A stretch of 64,000 nt of DNA from Francisella frigiditurris. Its GTDB lineage: Bacteria > Pseudomonadota > Gammaproteobacteria > Francisellales > Francisellaceae. The translations under genes were made by a program, and so were the position numbers. Positions 39,424-48,709 of this stretch are shown piece by piece. The notes beneath the pieces are model-generated. The model searched no databases, had not been told where the DNA came from, and saw only the letters and a list, made by a program, of their open reading frames with translations. Numbering within the stretch: position 1 is the first letter of the stretch; every line of letters begins with the position of its first letter. The stretch spans positions 868,001 through 932,000 of the forward strand of contig NZ_CP009654.1 of the NCBI RefSeq assembly GCF_001880225.1, given 5' to 3'.

Positions 39424-39480
39424 AACTTGTAAGGGTTATAAACCCTTATGAAATCAATAAATGCATATCAAATTTCTATC

Positions 39481-39556
39481 TGGCTCCCCGAGACGGACTT
39501 GAACCGCCGACCAATTGATTAACAGTCAACTGCTCTACCGACTGAGCTATCGGGGA
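39481..39556 (-). tRNA. tRNA-Asn (GTT), copy 2
   Basis: Identical over 76 bases to the copy at 38375-38450, including the encoded CCA and anticodon GTT, in the same orientation. The two copies form a direct repeat flanking the DsbB-like pair, so recombination between them could delete the roughly 1.1 kb between. Confidence 0.96.
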
Positions 39557-39679
39557 ACTTCTATTTGCTATAATAACTATGCAAAAATATGAAGTCAATA
39601 TATTTTTTAGCATTTTCCACTTCTAGCTAATTATGTTATCATTTTAAATTAATTAAATTCTAAAGTTAGGTGCTTCAAA

Positions 39680-40096
39680 ATGGCTAATGACGTTGAGATA
39701 AGACAGCAAGAAGTTGTTGAGGAATTGTTTTTTTTTGAAGACTGGGAAGATAAGTATGATTATGTTATTTCTTTAGGTAAACAGCTGCCTATTTTTCCAG
39801 AAGATAAAAAAATTCCTGAAAATATAGTAAAAGGTTGCCAATCACAAGTTTGGTTTGATTATGAATATAGTGAAGGAAGGCTTCATTTTATAGCAACTAG
39901 TGATGCTCTGATTGTATCAGGACTTATAGGACTTTTGTTAAGGGTCTATAATGATGCTAGGCCTAAAGATATAGTAGAGTCTAATATTAGCTTTATATCA
40001 GAAATAGGTTTTAGTAATAATTTAAGTGCTACAAGAGCTAATGGACTTAAATCAATGTTAGACTTTATATATATAACAGCTAATAAATATAATTAA
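39680..40096 (+). CDS. sufE: SufE family sulfur acceptor protein
   Basis: A 138-residue SufE-like protein. It has the start FFEDWEDKYDYVISLGKQLP, the active-site Cys in KIPENIVKGCQSQVWFDYE (GCxSxVW), and SDALIVSGLIGLLLRVYND. The C-terminal GFSNNLSATRANGLKSML matches the family end LSxxRxNGL. SufE takes persulfide sulfur from SufS for iron-sulfur cluster assembly. No sufS or sufBCD is nearby. The gene opens a run sufE-hemD-hemX-hemY with spacings of 1-3 bases, suggesting a single transcript linking Fe-S and tetrapyrrole synthesis. Confidence 0.92.
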   Translation: MANDVEIRQQEVVEELFFFEDWEDKYDYVISLGKQLPIFPEDKKIPENIVKGCQSQVWFDYEYSEGRLHFIATSDALIVSGLIGLLLRVYNDARPKDIVESNISFISEIGFSNNLSATRANGLKSMLDFIYITANKYN

Positions 40097-40097
40097 A

Positions 40098-40826
40098 ATG
40101 GTCAAAGTGGCAGATATACTGATTTGTCGTCCAGAAAAAGATGCAAAAGTTTTAAGAGATATTTTAATTGAGCATAATATTACTTCTGTAATATTACCCA
40201 CAGTTTCAATTGATTATTTAGATTTTTCTTTTGATAAAAGAGTCTTTACGGATATTATTTTTACTAGTAAGTATGCGGTACAAGGTTTTTTTGACGTATA
40301 TGATGAAGTTGTTCTTAATAATATTAAAATATGGGCGATAGGAGAGAGTACAGCAAAAGTTCTTTTAGGAAAAAATCTCTTAGTTAACTATCCAGAAAAA
40401 TATAATTCTGAAGCGCTGTATGATCTTTTATCAATAAATGGGTTTGATGGTAAAAAGATAGCTTTAGTTAGTGGAGAAGGTGGAAATGACTTTTTAGAGA
40501 AAACTCTTTCAAAAAATGTCGAGTGCAAAAAAATTAAAACATATAAGCGAGATTTTCAAAATCCAGAACAATTATTAGAAAAATATAATCATTATTTTCA
40601 TAATAAATCTCCTAAAATAATAGTTACGACAAGTCTAGATGTGTTTAATGCTTTAAATACAATTTTTCCTATAAATTCAAAACCTATAAATTCTATAGTT
40701 ACAATAACAAGCACAAAAATGCTAGAATGTGTAACAGCAGAGGGCTTTAAAAAGACTTTATTTTTAGAAAAAGTTGATAATCAAAGCATTTGTGATGTTA
40801 TTAAGAAGTTTTTTGAAAGGAATTAA
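40098..40826 (+). CDS. hemD: Uroporphyrinogen-III synthase
   Basis: A 242-residue two-domain HemD-like protein, which closes hydroxymethylbilane to uroporphyrinogen III. HemD sequences are poorly conserved. The support is ILICRPEKDAKVLRDIL at the N-terminus (the xTRPxxxAxxL motif), IIFTSKYAVQGFF, WAIGESTAKVL, then GKKIALVSGEGGNDFLEKTL and IVTTSLDVFNAL, where the two halves mirror each other. It is followed directly by hemX and hemY, the classic proteobacterial order. The hydroxymethylbilane synthase gene hemC is not in the window. Confidence 0.9.
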   Translation: MVKVADILICRPEKDAKVLRDILIEHNITSVILPTVSIDYLDFSFDKRVFTDIIFTSKYAVQGFFDVYDEVVLNNIKIWAIGESTAKVLLGKNLLVNYPEKYNSEALYDLLSINGFDGKKIALVSGEGGNDFLEKTLSKNVECKKIKTYKRDFQNPEQLLEKYNHYFHNKSPKIIVTTSLDVFNALNTIFPINSKPINSIVTITSTKMLECVTAEGFKKTLFLEKVDNQSICDVIKKFFERN

Positions 40827-40829
40827 TAT

Positions 40830-41882
40830 ATGTCAGGTAATGAAATTAATAATCCAAATAAAGATATAAAACAGAAAAGAAGTAAAGCTATTCCTAGCTT
40901 ATCATTAATTATTTCATTAGCGGCTTTGGCTGGGAGTGGGTTTACATATTTGAGTTTTAAAAATACTAACTTAACTCAAGATCAAGGAGTTGGCCAAGAA
41001 ATTAAGATTAATAGCTCTAAAATTGAGAGTTTTCAAAAAAACTTGGAAGATATAGAGTCTTCAAGAGGTCAAGTTTTAGCTAGTCTTAATGATCAAAATC
41101 AAGCTCAATCACAAAGCATTGCAGCATTACAAAAGCAAATAGAATATTTAAATGCGCAAGTAACTTCACCGACTAGAGATGTTTATACAGATTTATCTAT
41201 AATAAATATACAATCTGCTATAGATTATTTAACTTTAGCAAAAGATGTAGCTTTATTTTCAAATGATACAGTTAAGGCTAATAGTTTAATTAATGTAGCT
41301 TTTCAAAAGCTTCAATCTGTACCAACAGTAGAAATAAGTGCATCAGAGCAAGTAAGTGTGAGAAATGCTTTAAAAAATCATACTACATCGACAGATGTGA
41401 TCAGAAATTTTATAGTTATTGAAGGACAAATTGCAGGTTTAACCTTAGTTACTCCTGAAAATGCAACTCAACCTAAAACTCAGAATAGTAGTGATGATAA
41501 GAGTAAATTGCTTGGCTATTTAGGCTCAATGGTTGAAATTCAAGATATATCAAAGGATCAGAAATTAATAGCAACGAAAGAATCTCAGCAATATATATCA
41601 GATACTTTATATATGACTCTTATAAATTTACAGAATGCATTATACATAAATGATGAAACATTTATTAAACAGGCAAAAGATAATTTATTAAATATTCTAA
41701 AAACCTATTTTGTTCAAGATGATAAAGCAAAGCAGGTAATATCTGAGATTGAAAAATTGCATACTCAACAGTCTGGAAGCTTAAGTGATGAAATTGATAA
41801 GTTGATAGATAAATTAACAAAACAACAAAATCAGTTAATATCAGAAGCTAAGCAAAATTCTAATAGTATTAAGGAAAATTAA
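40830..41882 (+). CDS. hemX: HemX-like membrane protein
   Basis: A 350-residue protein with a short cytoplasmic tail, one membrane helix (about residues 23-43, LSLIISLAALAGSGFTYL) and a long periplasmic helical region. A coiled coil with Q/S/N-rich heptads occupies about 55-110. DVYTDLSIINIQSAIDYLTLAKDVALFSND is the conserved HemX segment in which an alanine-like helix precedes the DxxxA region. The protein is annotated in many genomes as uroporphyrin-III C-methyltransferase, but no SAM-binding motif is present. It stands between hemD and hemY, as in E. coli. Confidence 0.85.
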   Translation: MSGNEINNPNKDIKQKRSKAIPSLSLIISLAALAGSGFTYLSFKNTNLTQDQGVGQEIKINSSKIESFQKNLEDIESSRGQVLASLNDQNQAQSQSIAALQKQIEYLNAQVTSPTRDVYTDLSIINIQSAIDYLTLAKDVALFSNDTVKANSLINVAFQKLQSVPTVEISASEQVSVRNALKNHTTSTDVIRNFIVIEGQIAGLTLVTPENATQPKTQNSSDDKSKLLGYLGSMVEIQDISKDQKLIATKESQQYISDTLYMTLINLQNALYINDETFIKQAKDNLLNILKTYFVQDDKAKQVISEIEKLHTQQSGSLSDEIDKLIDKLTKQQNQLISEAKQNSNSIKEN

Positions 41883-41883
41883 G

Positions 41884-43065
41884 ATGCTAAAGATTTTTAA
41901 ATTTATAGTAATAATAGCTTTAGCGACTGTTTTGGGCTTATTGGTTTCAAAATATGATGGCTATGTAATGATAGTGGTTGCTGGAAAAGTGATTAAATTG
42001 AATCTTGTGTTTTTCAGCTTATCAATATTGGTCTTAATATTTTTACTTTTCTTTGCATATAGATTGGTATGTGTTTTAGTAAATATTCCTATAGCTTTAG
42101 GGAAGTGGTTTTTAGGTCTCTTTTCAGCGAATAAGGAGCAAAAGTTTGCTGATATAATTTCTGGAGTATCTTTAGGTAATAAAGATAAGATCTTAAATAT
42201 AAATCTTTCAAAATTAAAGAAGACTGTTCCTAAAGATCTACAAGAGTATATAACTTTTGCTAAATTAAAGTTAATAGCAGAAGCTGAGAAGGCAGAGGAC
42301 TTAGAAAAAGAGGTAGTTAAATTAGATCCTAAAAGTTTTATATATAGGTACTTTTTAATTTATACGCAAGCTTTAAGACATCAGTATCACGAAGCAACAC
42401 TGGGTATAAATGGTCTTCTTTTAAATGAGAAAAGAAAAGAGTTTAAAAAAGAGATTGTTTCACTTGCTGTGAAAATTGCTATAGCTAAACAAGATTCGGA
42501 ATTTGCTTTTAAACTATTAGATAGATATTCAGATATCATCCAAGATGAAGTGAGAAAAGACTTAGCTATTCTTACATTAACTGGGGCTACAAATTTAAGT
42601 GATCTTAAAAAAACATATAATGATTTTGATCAGTTAAGTGATGATGTTGAAATAGCATATGCTAGTAAATTATTAAAGTTTGATGAACTTAAAAGTGCAG
42701 AAAAAGTTTTGAAAAAACTTATACGATCTGAAAATGTTAATCCATCAGCTTTGTATATTTATGTAACAGCGTTTAGTACTAATTTATCTAGAGTATTTAG
42801 TAAGGTTTGTAATGATGAAAATACTAATATAGATAGTATGTTAGTATTGTTAGAGTTAGCAATGATTAAGTCTGAGAAAGATATTTTTAAAGATACAAAC
42901 GAGTATATAGAAAAAAACTTTGCTGAAAAAATGAGCGTTCAGCAAAGAGAAAAGTATAATCATATCTTATGTAAGTTCTTTATAAAGAATGGTGGCGCAT
43001 CGGGTATAGATTTATCTGTTTCAAAATTAGTTTATAGTGATCAGGAAGAGCATGATGCAAATTAA
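41884..43065 (+). CDS. hemY: HemY-like TPR membrane protein
   Basis: A 393-residue protein with two N-terminal membrane helices (about residues 5-22 and 38-68) and the remainder made of helical repeats. The start, [27 protein letters not shown], followed by helix 2 and [14 protein letters not shown], is the HemY_N pattern. The rest resembles degenerate TPR repeats. HemY has been implicated in coordinating late haem synthesis enzymes at the membrane. It is the last hem gene and overlaps the start of gloB by about 11 bases. Confidence 0.87.
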   Translation: MLKIFKFIVIIALATVLGLLVSKYDGYVMIVVAGKVIKLNLVFFSLSILVLIFLLFFAYRLVCVLVNIPIALGKWFLGLFSANKEQKFADIISGVSLGNKDKILNINLSKLKKTVPKDLQEYITFAKLKLIAEAEKAEDLEKEVVKLDPKSFIYRYFLIYTQALRHQYHEATLGINGLLLNEKRKEFKKEIVSLAVKIAIAKQDSEFAFKLLDRYSDIIQDEVRKDLAILTLTGATNLSDLKKTYNDFDQLSDDVEIAYASKLLKFDELKSAEKVLKKLIRSENVNPSALYIYVTAFSTNLSRVFSKVCNDENTNIDSMLVLLELAMIKSEKDIFKDTNEYIEKNFAEKMSVQQREKYNHILCKFFIKNGGASGIDLSVSKLVYSDQEEHDAN

Positions 43066-43813
43066 AAGATGGTTCTTAGATAATAGTTTAAGAAATTATC
43101 AGTATGTTATTTATGATGATGTAAATGCTATTGTTGTAGACCCATTAAGAGCTGATATATATAGTGATTTTTTAAATAGTAAAAAATTACAATTAAAAGC
43201 TATTTTAGTAACTCATAAACATGGTGATCATATAGCTGGAGTAAATAAACTTCTAGAAGAATTTCCTTCAGCTAAGGTTTATGCTTTTGAGGAAAATGAT
43301 AGATTTAAGCCAGATGTTTATGTGAAAGAAGGTGATAATCTTGATTTAGGATTTTGTAAAATTAAGGTTTTCTATACACCTGGACATATAGCAGATCATG
43401 TTTGTTATTTGTTCGATGATGAGAAGGCTTTATTTTGTGGAGACACATTGTTTAATGCTGGAGTTGGCGGAGTTCAAGCGGCGACAGCAAATGTTAAAGA
43501 TCTTTATCACTCCATATCCAAATTAGTTAAGCTTGATCGAGATATAAGGCTATATCCAGCACATGATTATTGGGAAGGAAACTTAGCCTTTGCATTAAGT
43601 ATTCTGCCTAATGATGAAGCTTTTTTGCATTACAAAGAAACAGTAGTTCCTCTTGTGGCAGACCACAAACCCATAGTAACTCTTTCTGAGGAAAGTAAAT
43701 TTAATATATTTATTAGGTCTTTAAGTGACAATAAGCTAAGTGATGCTTTACCTAATTATAAGTTGGGTCAAGAAATGTTTATTAAATTGAGAGATTTGAA
43801 GAATAATTTTTAG
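43055..43813 (+). CDS. gloB: Hydroxyacylglutathione hydrolase (glyoxalase II)
   Basis: About 252 residues of the metallo-beta-lactamase fold. The metal motif [10 protein letters not shown] (THxHxDH) is at about residues 50-59. [31 protein letters not shown] and [15 protein letters not shown] supply the other ligands. These features match GloB, which hydrolyses S-D-lactoylglutathione in methylglyoxal removal. The ATG at 43055 is preferred over GTG 43037 and ATG 43052, because an AGGAAG site lies 6 bases upstream. The gene overlaps the end of hemY and is convergent with the SPOR gene (4-base overlap). Confidence 0.88.
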   Translation: MQIKRWFLDNSLRNYQYVIYDDVNAIVVDPLRADIYSDFLNSKKLQLKAILVTHKHGDHIAGVNKLLEEFPSAKVYAFEENDRFKPDVYVKEGDNLDLGFCKIKVFYTPGHIADHVCYLFDDEKALFCGDTLFNAGVGGVQAATANVKDLYHSISKLVKLDRDIRLYPAHDYWEGNLAFALSILPNDEAFLHYKETVVPLVADHKPIVTLSEESKFNIFIRSLSDNKLSDALPNYKLGQEMFIKLRDLKNNF

Positions 43814-44526
43814 TTAGCTTTATCTTTGTTGTCTTTTTTATTATTGGCATTCTCTTTTGAGTCATCATTTTTTTTCTGATCTTCAGGCTCTATTTTGACC
43901 TTGTTTATTTCTCTAGTGAAGCCCATGTTAATGCCAACTTTTTGTAGTTTTATAATATCTGGAGCCATAGCTCTTTGACTGTCATATGGTCCTATATACA
44001 TTCTTATCCAGTTGCCAACTTCTTCAAATTTTGGTTTTAAGCCAACACTTTCCATTTTTTGAGTATAATATTTTGTTTCATTCATATTTCTGAAAGAAGC
44101 TACTTGGAAAATATATGTATACTTATATTGGGCTCTTTCACTAGAAGGAACAGCATCTACTTCAACAGTCTCATTTTTTAGTTTGTTGTAAAAAGTAAAT
44201 GTCATTTTATCAGCATTTTTAATATCAAGATCTTTATTGAAATTAGCTTTATCATCACTATTTTCGGTATTTTGTTCATCTGTTTTTTGAGAGACTTCTT
44301 TAGATGGTTGACTACTTTCTGTAGATTCAGCTATTGTTTTAGCTTCTTCAGCCTTTTTGTTTTTTAGATGTTTGTTTATTATTTTTGATCCAACAGCCAC
44401 TGCTAATAATAAAACAACAATAACTATTACTAATTTTTTTTTCTTAGTATTTTTAACTTCTTGTTTCTGTTGTACTTCTTCTTCCTGTTTTTTCTTAGGA
44501 ATATCTAGTTTTGAAAGATCTCTCAT
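43810..44526 (-). CDS. SPOR-domain membrane protein (FtsN-like)
   Basis: A 238-residue bitopic protein. It has a basic cytoplasmic tail of about 30 residues, one membrane helix ([16 protein letters not shown], about 32-48), a charged linker of K/E/S/Q-rich sequence, and a C-terminal SPOR domain from about residue 134: [25 protein letters not shown], then [18 protein letters not shown] domains bind denuded peptidoglycan at the septum. The layout is that of FtsN/DedD. After the SPOR domain there is a K/D/N-rich tail. It is a single gene divergent from the large exported protein. Confidence 0.87.
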   Translation of the reverse strand: MRDLSKLDIPKKKQEEEVQQKQEVKNTKKKKLVIVIVVLLLAVAVGSKIINKHLKNKKAEEAKTIAESTESSQPSKEVSQKTDEQNTENSDDKANFNKDLDIKNADKMTFTFYNKLKNETVEVDAVPSSERAQYKYTYIFQVASFRNMNETKYYTQKMESVGLKPKFEEVGNWIRMYIGPYDSQRAMAPDIIKLQKVGINMGFTREINKVKIEPEDQKKNDDSKENANNKKDNKDKAN

Positions 44527-44586
44527 TTTAGTGTTATAATTTTGATTGTATGAAGATACACAGTAATTTATTAATGTTATACTAAA

Positions 44587-44653
44587 ACAGTCTCATAATT
44601 AAGATATATCGGCAAAAATGGTGAAGAATAACTTCTTTAAAGAAAGAGACTGT
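44587..44653 (+). promoter_or_regulatory. Inverted repeat in the leader of the large exported protein gene
   Basis: ACAGTCTC (44587-44594) and GAGACTGT (44646-44653) are exact inverted copies enclosing 51 bases, which contain a second near-palindrome CTTCTTTAAAGAAAG. The element ends about 40 bases before the ATG at 44694, so it may fold in the 5' leader. Its role is unknown. Confidence 0.35.
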
Positions 44654-44693
44654 AATAATTAAATTAGAACGAGTAGTGAAGGATTATTTTAAA

Positions 44694-46358
44694 ATGAATT
44701 TCAAAAGAAAAGCTTTGGCTCTTTTAATGGCATCATCAGCATTAACATTTACAGCTTATGCAGATGATATTAAAGAAAATGACATCCAAAAGCAGGCAGT
44801 AGAAAAGAATATTGCAGCTGATGATGTTAAAGATTTGATTGTTAGTGATATAAGCTCACTTTTGTCATATCAAAACCAAGTTACAGTAGGGAACGTTAAA
44901 GTAGATAATTCTAGAAATATTAGTGCTTCAAATTTATTGATAATTTCTAAAGATAAACAAAAGCTAAATATGTCTATAAATCAACTTGAGATCCAAGGTT
45001 TAGATGCAAATGGCACAGTAGATGGGGATTTCAAGGCTAGTATAGAGGGGTTAAGTATTACAAATTTACCAACAGCAGTTGCAGAAAGTGAAATAGTGCC
45101 TGTAGATGATAAAGATGAAGCAATCGCTGGAGCTGCAAATAATGATGATCTAAATGGGACACTGTTGAATATACTTGGAGAGGGAATTTATAATATTTCT
45201 ATTAAGTATGATTATGATAAGAAACATTTATCATTAGATATTAATTCTACTAATAATAAGCATAAATTTATTTCTGCAAAAATTGATTTTGATAATGTTG
45301 ATTTGTATGGTGTTAAGGTTAAAGATCTTGGAGATGAATTACCAAAAGCAATAAGCGAATCAAATCTTGGTGATTTTAAAATAACAGCCGATTTTTCTGA
45401 TGTTATAAAAAGATCTACAGAACAGTTATTAGGAAAATATAAAAATTATCCGTCATTTGTTTTTAATGCTAGTTTTGATAAAGATTCAAGAGATCTTAAA
45501 ATTTATGCAAATGGCAAACTAGCGGGAAAAGATTTCTTAAAATATTATTTTCTTGCAAAAGACGTAAATCTTCCTGATGTTAGTGTAAAAGAGATACCTG
45601 ATGATTATGTAGATGCTTTAAAAGTAGCATATATTGATAAATCAAGCTCATTAGTGGATGTTAACTTTGAATTCTCTAGAAAAGATTTTCCAAAAGATTC
45701 TAAGGTTCAATCAGTATTTGATTTTACTAAAAAAGATAATATTCAATTTAAACTTCATAGTGATCAAGAGTATAGTTCTTCTAAGTTTAATTCAAACGCA
45801 AGTTTTAGTGGACAAGGCTTAGCTAGTTTGAGTGGAAACTCAGTAGGAGTTGTTGATGGTAATCTTGAGCTGCTTCCATATTTGGGATTAATATCAGAGA
45901 CAGAGAAGAATAGTTTATATAACTGTAAAAACAGACTTTGTATTAAATCATTTAAAATCAAATTTGAGAATAAAGGTCTTTTACAAGAAGTTGCTAAGCT
46001 TTTAAATCCAGATCCTAATACTCCGGCTAGTCAAGCTTTAGCTTCTTATGGAGCTTTAGCTCAGTTGTTAGCCGTTCAACAAAAAGATCAGTTTGTCAGA
46101 AAGGTTCTATCTTCTGTAGCAATATTTTTGCAAAATCCTCAAAGTATTAGTATAGAAGCAACTGCTAAAAAACCAGTTAACCAAAATGTGGCTATTAAAA
46201 TGATGCTTGAAGATGCAAATAAGCTTCAAGAAGCAAATAATATTTCAGATAAAGGTGTGAAAGTTAGTGAGAAGCAACCTTCTTTAAAGTTTTTTGGAAA
46301 TGTGGATAAAATTTTTGATATTAATTTTCTTGTGAACGGTTCGAAGACTAACGTTTAA
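44694..46358 (+). CDS. Large exported protein with YdgA/DUF945-like character
   Basis: About 554 residues. The ATG at 44694 opens a clean signal peptide, MNFKRKALALLMASSALTFTAYA, cleaved before DDIKEN. A GTG at 44676 would only add six residues. The mature protein is long, acidic and lysine-rich. It alternates beta-strand patterns with GLxxTNLPT and NGKLAGKDF-type turns, recalling the YdgA/DUF945 family of exported proteins, but I see no decisive motif. Its tail from residue 440 includes LNPDPNTPASQALASYGALAQLLAVQQ. It is monocistronic, ends just before the tRNA cluster and is probably periplasmic or outer-membrane associated. Confidence 0.6.
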   Translation: MNFKRKALALLMASSALTFTAYADDIKENDIQKQAVEKNIAADDVKDLIVSDISSLLSYQNQVTVGNVKVDNSRNISASNLLIISKDKQKLNMSINQLEIQGLDANGTVDGDFKASIEGLSITNLPTAVAESEIVPVDDKDEAIAGAANNDDLNGTLLNILGEGIYNISIKYDYDKKHLSLDINSTNNKHKFISAKIDFDNVDLYGVKVKDLGDELPKAISESNLGDFKITADFSDVIKRSTEQLLGKYKNYPSFVFNASFDKDSRDLKIYANGKLAGKDFLKYYFLAKDVNLPDVSVKEIPDDYVDALKVAYIDKSSSLVDVNFEFSRKDFPKDSKVQSVFDFTKKDNIQFKLHSDQEYSSSKFNSNASFSGQGLASLSGNSVGVVDGNLELLPYLGLISETEKNSLYNCKNRLCIKSFKIKFENKGLLQEVAKLLNPDPNTPASQALASYGALAQLLAVQQKDQFVRKVLSSVAIFLQNPQSISIEATAKKPVNQNVAIKMMLEDANKLQEANNISDKGVKVSEKQPSLKFFGNVDKIFDINFLVNGSKTNV

Positions 46359-46382
46359 TTGGGATTTTTCTACTAAATTATA

Positions 46383-46410
46383 TTGACAATAAATAAAAAT
46401 AAGGTAAGAT
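46383..46410 (+). promoter_or_regulatory. Promoter of the tRNA-Gly/Cys/Leu cluster
   Basis: A consensus -35 TTGACA (46383-46388) and a -10 TAAGAT (46405-46410) are separated by 16 bases, ending 13 bases before the tRNA-Gly gene. The strength and position suit a stable-RNA promoter driving all three tRNAs. Confidence 0.7.
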
Positions 46411-46423
46411 ATCTTCTCATAAA

Positions 46424-46498
46424 GCGGGAATAGCTCAGTGGTAGAGCACAACCTTGCCAAGGTTGGGGTCGCGAGTTCGAGCCTCGTTTCCCGCTCCA
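46424..46498 (+). tRNA. tRNA-Gly (GCC)
   Basis: 75 bases including CCA. The acceptor stem GCGGGAA/TTCCCGC, the D-arm with AGCTCAGTGGTAGAGC, anticodon loop TTGCCAA (anticodon GCC), and T-arm GCGAGTTCGAGCCTCGT are all intact. First of a three-tRNA cluster. Confidence 0.97.
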
Positions 46499-46513
46499 TA
46501 CTCTTGCATGAGT

Positions 46514-46587
46514 GGCTGAGTAGCAAAATGGTTATGCAGAGGCCTGCAAAGCCTTGGACGCCGGTTCGATTCCGGCCTCAGCCTCCA
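46514..46587 (+). tRNA. tRNA-Cys (GCA)
   Basis: 74 bases including CCA. The acceptor stem GGCTGAG/CTCAGCC, a short D-arm, anticodon loop CTGCAAA (anticodon GCA) and T-arm CCGGTTCGATTCCGG are intact. Confidence 0.97.
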
Positions 46588-46593
46588 CTTAAT

Positions 46594-46682
46594 GCCCGGG
46601 TGGTGAAATTGGTAGACACAAGGGACTTAAAATCCCTCGGAGCTTAACCTCCGTGCCGGTTCGAGTCCGGCCCCGGGCACCA
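46594..46682 (+). tRNA. tRNA-Leu (TAA), attachment site of the island
   Basis: 89 bases including CCA, with the long variable arm of class II tRNAs (CGGAGCTTAACCTCCG). The acceptor stem GCCCGGG/CCCGGGC and anticodon loop CTTAAAA (anticodon TAA) are intact. A tyrosine integrase gene follows on the same strand about 170 bases downstream, so the 3' half of this tRNA is the likely attB. Confidence 0.97.
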
Positions 46683-46697
46683 TATTGGTATTTCATA
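46666..46697 (+). other. Putative attL at the end of tRNA-Leu
   Basis: TCCGGCCCCGG (46666-46676, tRNA T-arm/acceptor) and GGTATTTCATA (46687-46697) recur next to each other at 54433-54452. The right copy has one substitution and lacks the 12 bases between them. Confidence 0.5.
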
Positions 46698-46794
46698 GCG
46701 TATCATCTCGTATCGCAAACCTAATGAAATCAATACTTTCACAATATTATATGTACTATCTTGTATCAAGTTGTATCAATGAAGCCTATAAAAA

Positions 46795-46816
46795 AGTACA
46801 TACTAGAGTACATACT
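46795..46816 (+). repeat. Paired direct repeats, candidate integrase arm sites
   Basis: AGTACATACT occurs at 46795-46804 and again at 46807-46816, 12 bases apart. A third exact copy lies at 54363-54372 near the right end of the island. Short repeats beside att cores are typical arm-type integrase binding sites. Confidence 0.5.
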
Positions 46817-46855
46817 GAGATATACTGTTAATAAACTAGCTTATTAATTTAAATT

Positions 46856-48110
46856 ATGGCTGGAAATTTAACAGATACAAAAATTAAAAGTCTTACATTT
46901 AAGGATGGACCTACTCATGGAGACGGGAATAGGCTTTATTTAAAGATTATACAGTCTAATACTAAATGATGGATATTTATATATAAAATAAATAAAGCTC
47001 GTAAAACTATGGGTTTAGGGGGCTTATCCTGACGTATCTTTAAAACAAGCAAGAGAGAAAGCATTTAAATATAATAGTATATTAGCCAATAATAAAAATC
47101 CTAAGATACATAGAGAGCTTACTAAAACTAAAGATGAGCGTTTATTTATGAATATAGCTATTAAAGCTATAGATAAACTAGATATTGGTGATGATAGTAA
47201 GAAAAGGAAGCTAAGAATATTAGATAAAGATATAAAGCCAATATTTGGTAGTAGATATATTGATACTATTAAAACTTATGAAATTGCTAAATTTATTGAA
47301 AAATTCGGAAGTGTTCCATCAGCTCAAAGAAAAAAGAAAGATTTATTCTCAAATATTTATCAGTATGCAGTAGCTAGAGGCTTTGTTGAGCATAATATAG
47401 TTAAAGATATTAGTGGAGTATTGTCTAGAGAAAGGGGAGATAATTACGCATATATAGACCCTATAAAGCAAAAAGCTTGGTTTAGCCAAATGCTTAATGA
47501 TTTTGATAGCTATCCTGGAGATATAATAACCAAGGGAGCTTTACAAATATTACCTTATTTAGCTTTTAGACCGGGTATAGTTCTAAGTCTTGAGTGGAAA
47601 GAAATTAATGATAATGAACATGGTAAGCATTTAGTTATTCCTGCTGCTAAAATGAAAGGCTCACAACATAGTAAAAGAAAAGGACCTGATTTTATACAAC
47701 CATTAAGTAAACAGGCTTATAAAATCTTAATGGATTTAAAAGAGAGGTTTTACAAAGAAGATGGTTGTATATTTAGTATAGATGGTAAAAAGCCTATAAC
47801 ACACAATGCTTTAAGACAAGGGCTTCAAGATACATTAGGATATAATGGTTTAAATAATAAGCCTAAACAAACACCTCATGGCTTTAGACATATATTTACA
47901 ACAGGAGTAGAACATTTAGCTGGTAAGCATGGTTGGAGAGAGCTTGCTACTGAATATTGTTTAGCTCATGTTAGTGATAATAAAGTTAAGAATGCTTATA
48001 ATGGCTATGAGTATATAGATGAGAGAATTAATATTATGCAGACTTGGGCTGACTATATAGATAATATTAAGGCTAATTCTAATGTAACAAAGCTGGAGGA
48101 TATAAGATGA
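46856..48110 (+). pseudogene. P4-type tyrosine integrase, disrupted N-terminal region
   Basis: The coding sequence can be followed from an ATG at 46856 (MAGNLTDTKIKSLTFKDGPT, the DUF4102-like N-terminus). A TGA at 46967-46969 interrupts the frame, and an extra G in the run near 47019 then shifts it. From about 47025 the frame continues without interruption to 48110. The catalytic domain is complete: box I Arg in LAFRPGIVLSLEW, TPHGFRHIFTT (HxxR), and the Tyr in AYNGYEYIDERINIMQTWADYID. A shortened product could start at the ATG at 47148 (320 residues), but it would lack the arm-binding domain. I therefore call the gene inactive or impaired. Confidence 0.85.
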
Positions 48111-48214
48111 AAAGAAGCATTAAGTATGAAGATATATATATGGTGATAGTGGGTATAGGAATCCCTTGTTTGATAGAAGGTTTTTTTAGTTATTTAGGTA
48201 GCAATCTATTTTAG
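48107..48214 (+). CDS. Tiny membrane protein coupled to the integrase
   Basis: A 35-codon gene whose ATG overlaps the integrase stop (ATGA) behind a strong GGAGGA site (48096-48101). It encodes MKRSIKYEDIYMVIVGIGIP and then a hydrophobic helix ending FFSYLGSNLF. It may instead be the shifted start of the 130-codon membrane protein that follows in another frame. No function can be assigned. Confidence 0.4.
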   Translation: MKRSIKYEDIYMVIVGIGIPCLIEGFFSYLGSNLF

Positions 48215-48216
48215 TA

Positions 48217-48609
48217 TTGTTGACGATATGGGTTGTAATTCAAATAAGCTCATATTTAAGCAAAAATAATTTTTTAAGAACTAGAGGTCCATGTTCTTTT
48301 TTCCTATCTATATGTATATCAATGTCTATGATGCTATTAACAAGAGTTATCGGCATATATCAAGTAAGCTTCACTCTAGAGTTTTTTTGCTTCTTTTCTT
48401 TTTTATTTTTTTCCATTCTACCATTAGCCGTAATTAGGGAGAATATTGTCAAAACTTGTACAGGTGAGAACGATAAAACTAGAGGGATTGCTACAATTCT
48501 ATATAAATTTATTGCTCGTATTCAAATAGCATGGAGAGTGTTCAATATCGTATATAGTAATGTATATCTTAACCTCATTACAGCAATAAAACCCTCTTCT
48601 ACAAATTAA
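48217..48609 (+). CDS. Hypothetical membrane protein
   Basis: A 130-codon frame with a TTG start and no clear ribosome site. It has three hydrophobic segments (about residues 2-14, 27-47 and 52-74) and a polar, basic C-terminal part. Because a good start exists only in the overlapping frame at 48107, the two may be one gene split by a frameshift, giving a protein of roughly 165 residues with four helices. I do not recognise a family. It is island cargo beside the integrase. Confidence 0.4.
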   Translation: MLTIWVVIQISSYLSKNNFLRTRGPCSFFLSICISMSMMLLTRVIGIYQVSFTLEFFCFFSFLFFSILPLAVIRENIVKTCTGENDKTRGIATILYKFIARIQIAWRVFNIVYSNVYLNLITAIKPSSTN

Positions 48610-48709
48610 AACTCTATAGTTTTATTTTAAATAATTAAGCACAGTCTAGGCTTGCTACCGAAAGACATATTCCCAAGTGTTTGGCTGTGTTTAAGTTATT
48701 GGGAACACT

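Noticed and set aside
40830-41882. Functional uroporphyrin-III C-methyltransferase
   Set aside because: Although HemX is often labelled this way, no SAM-binding or methyltransferase motif is present. It is a bitopic coiled-coil protein.
46284-46647. Open frames on both strands across the tRNA cluster
   Set aside because: They run through the three tRNA genes and have no independent support.
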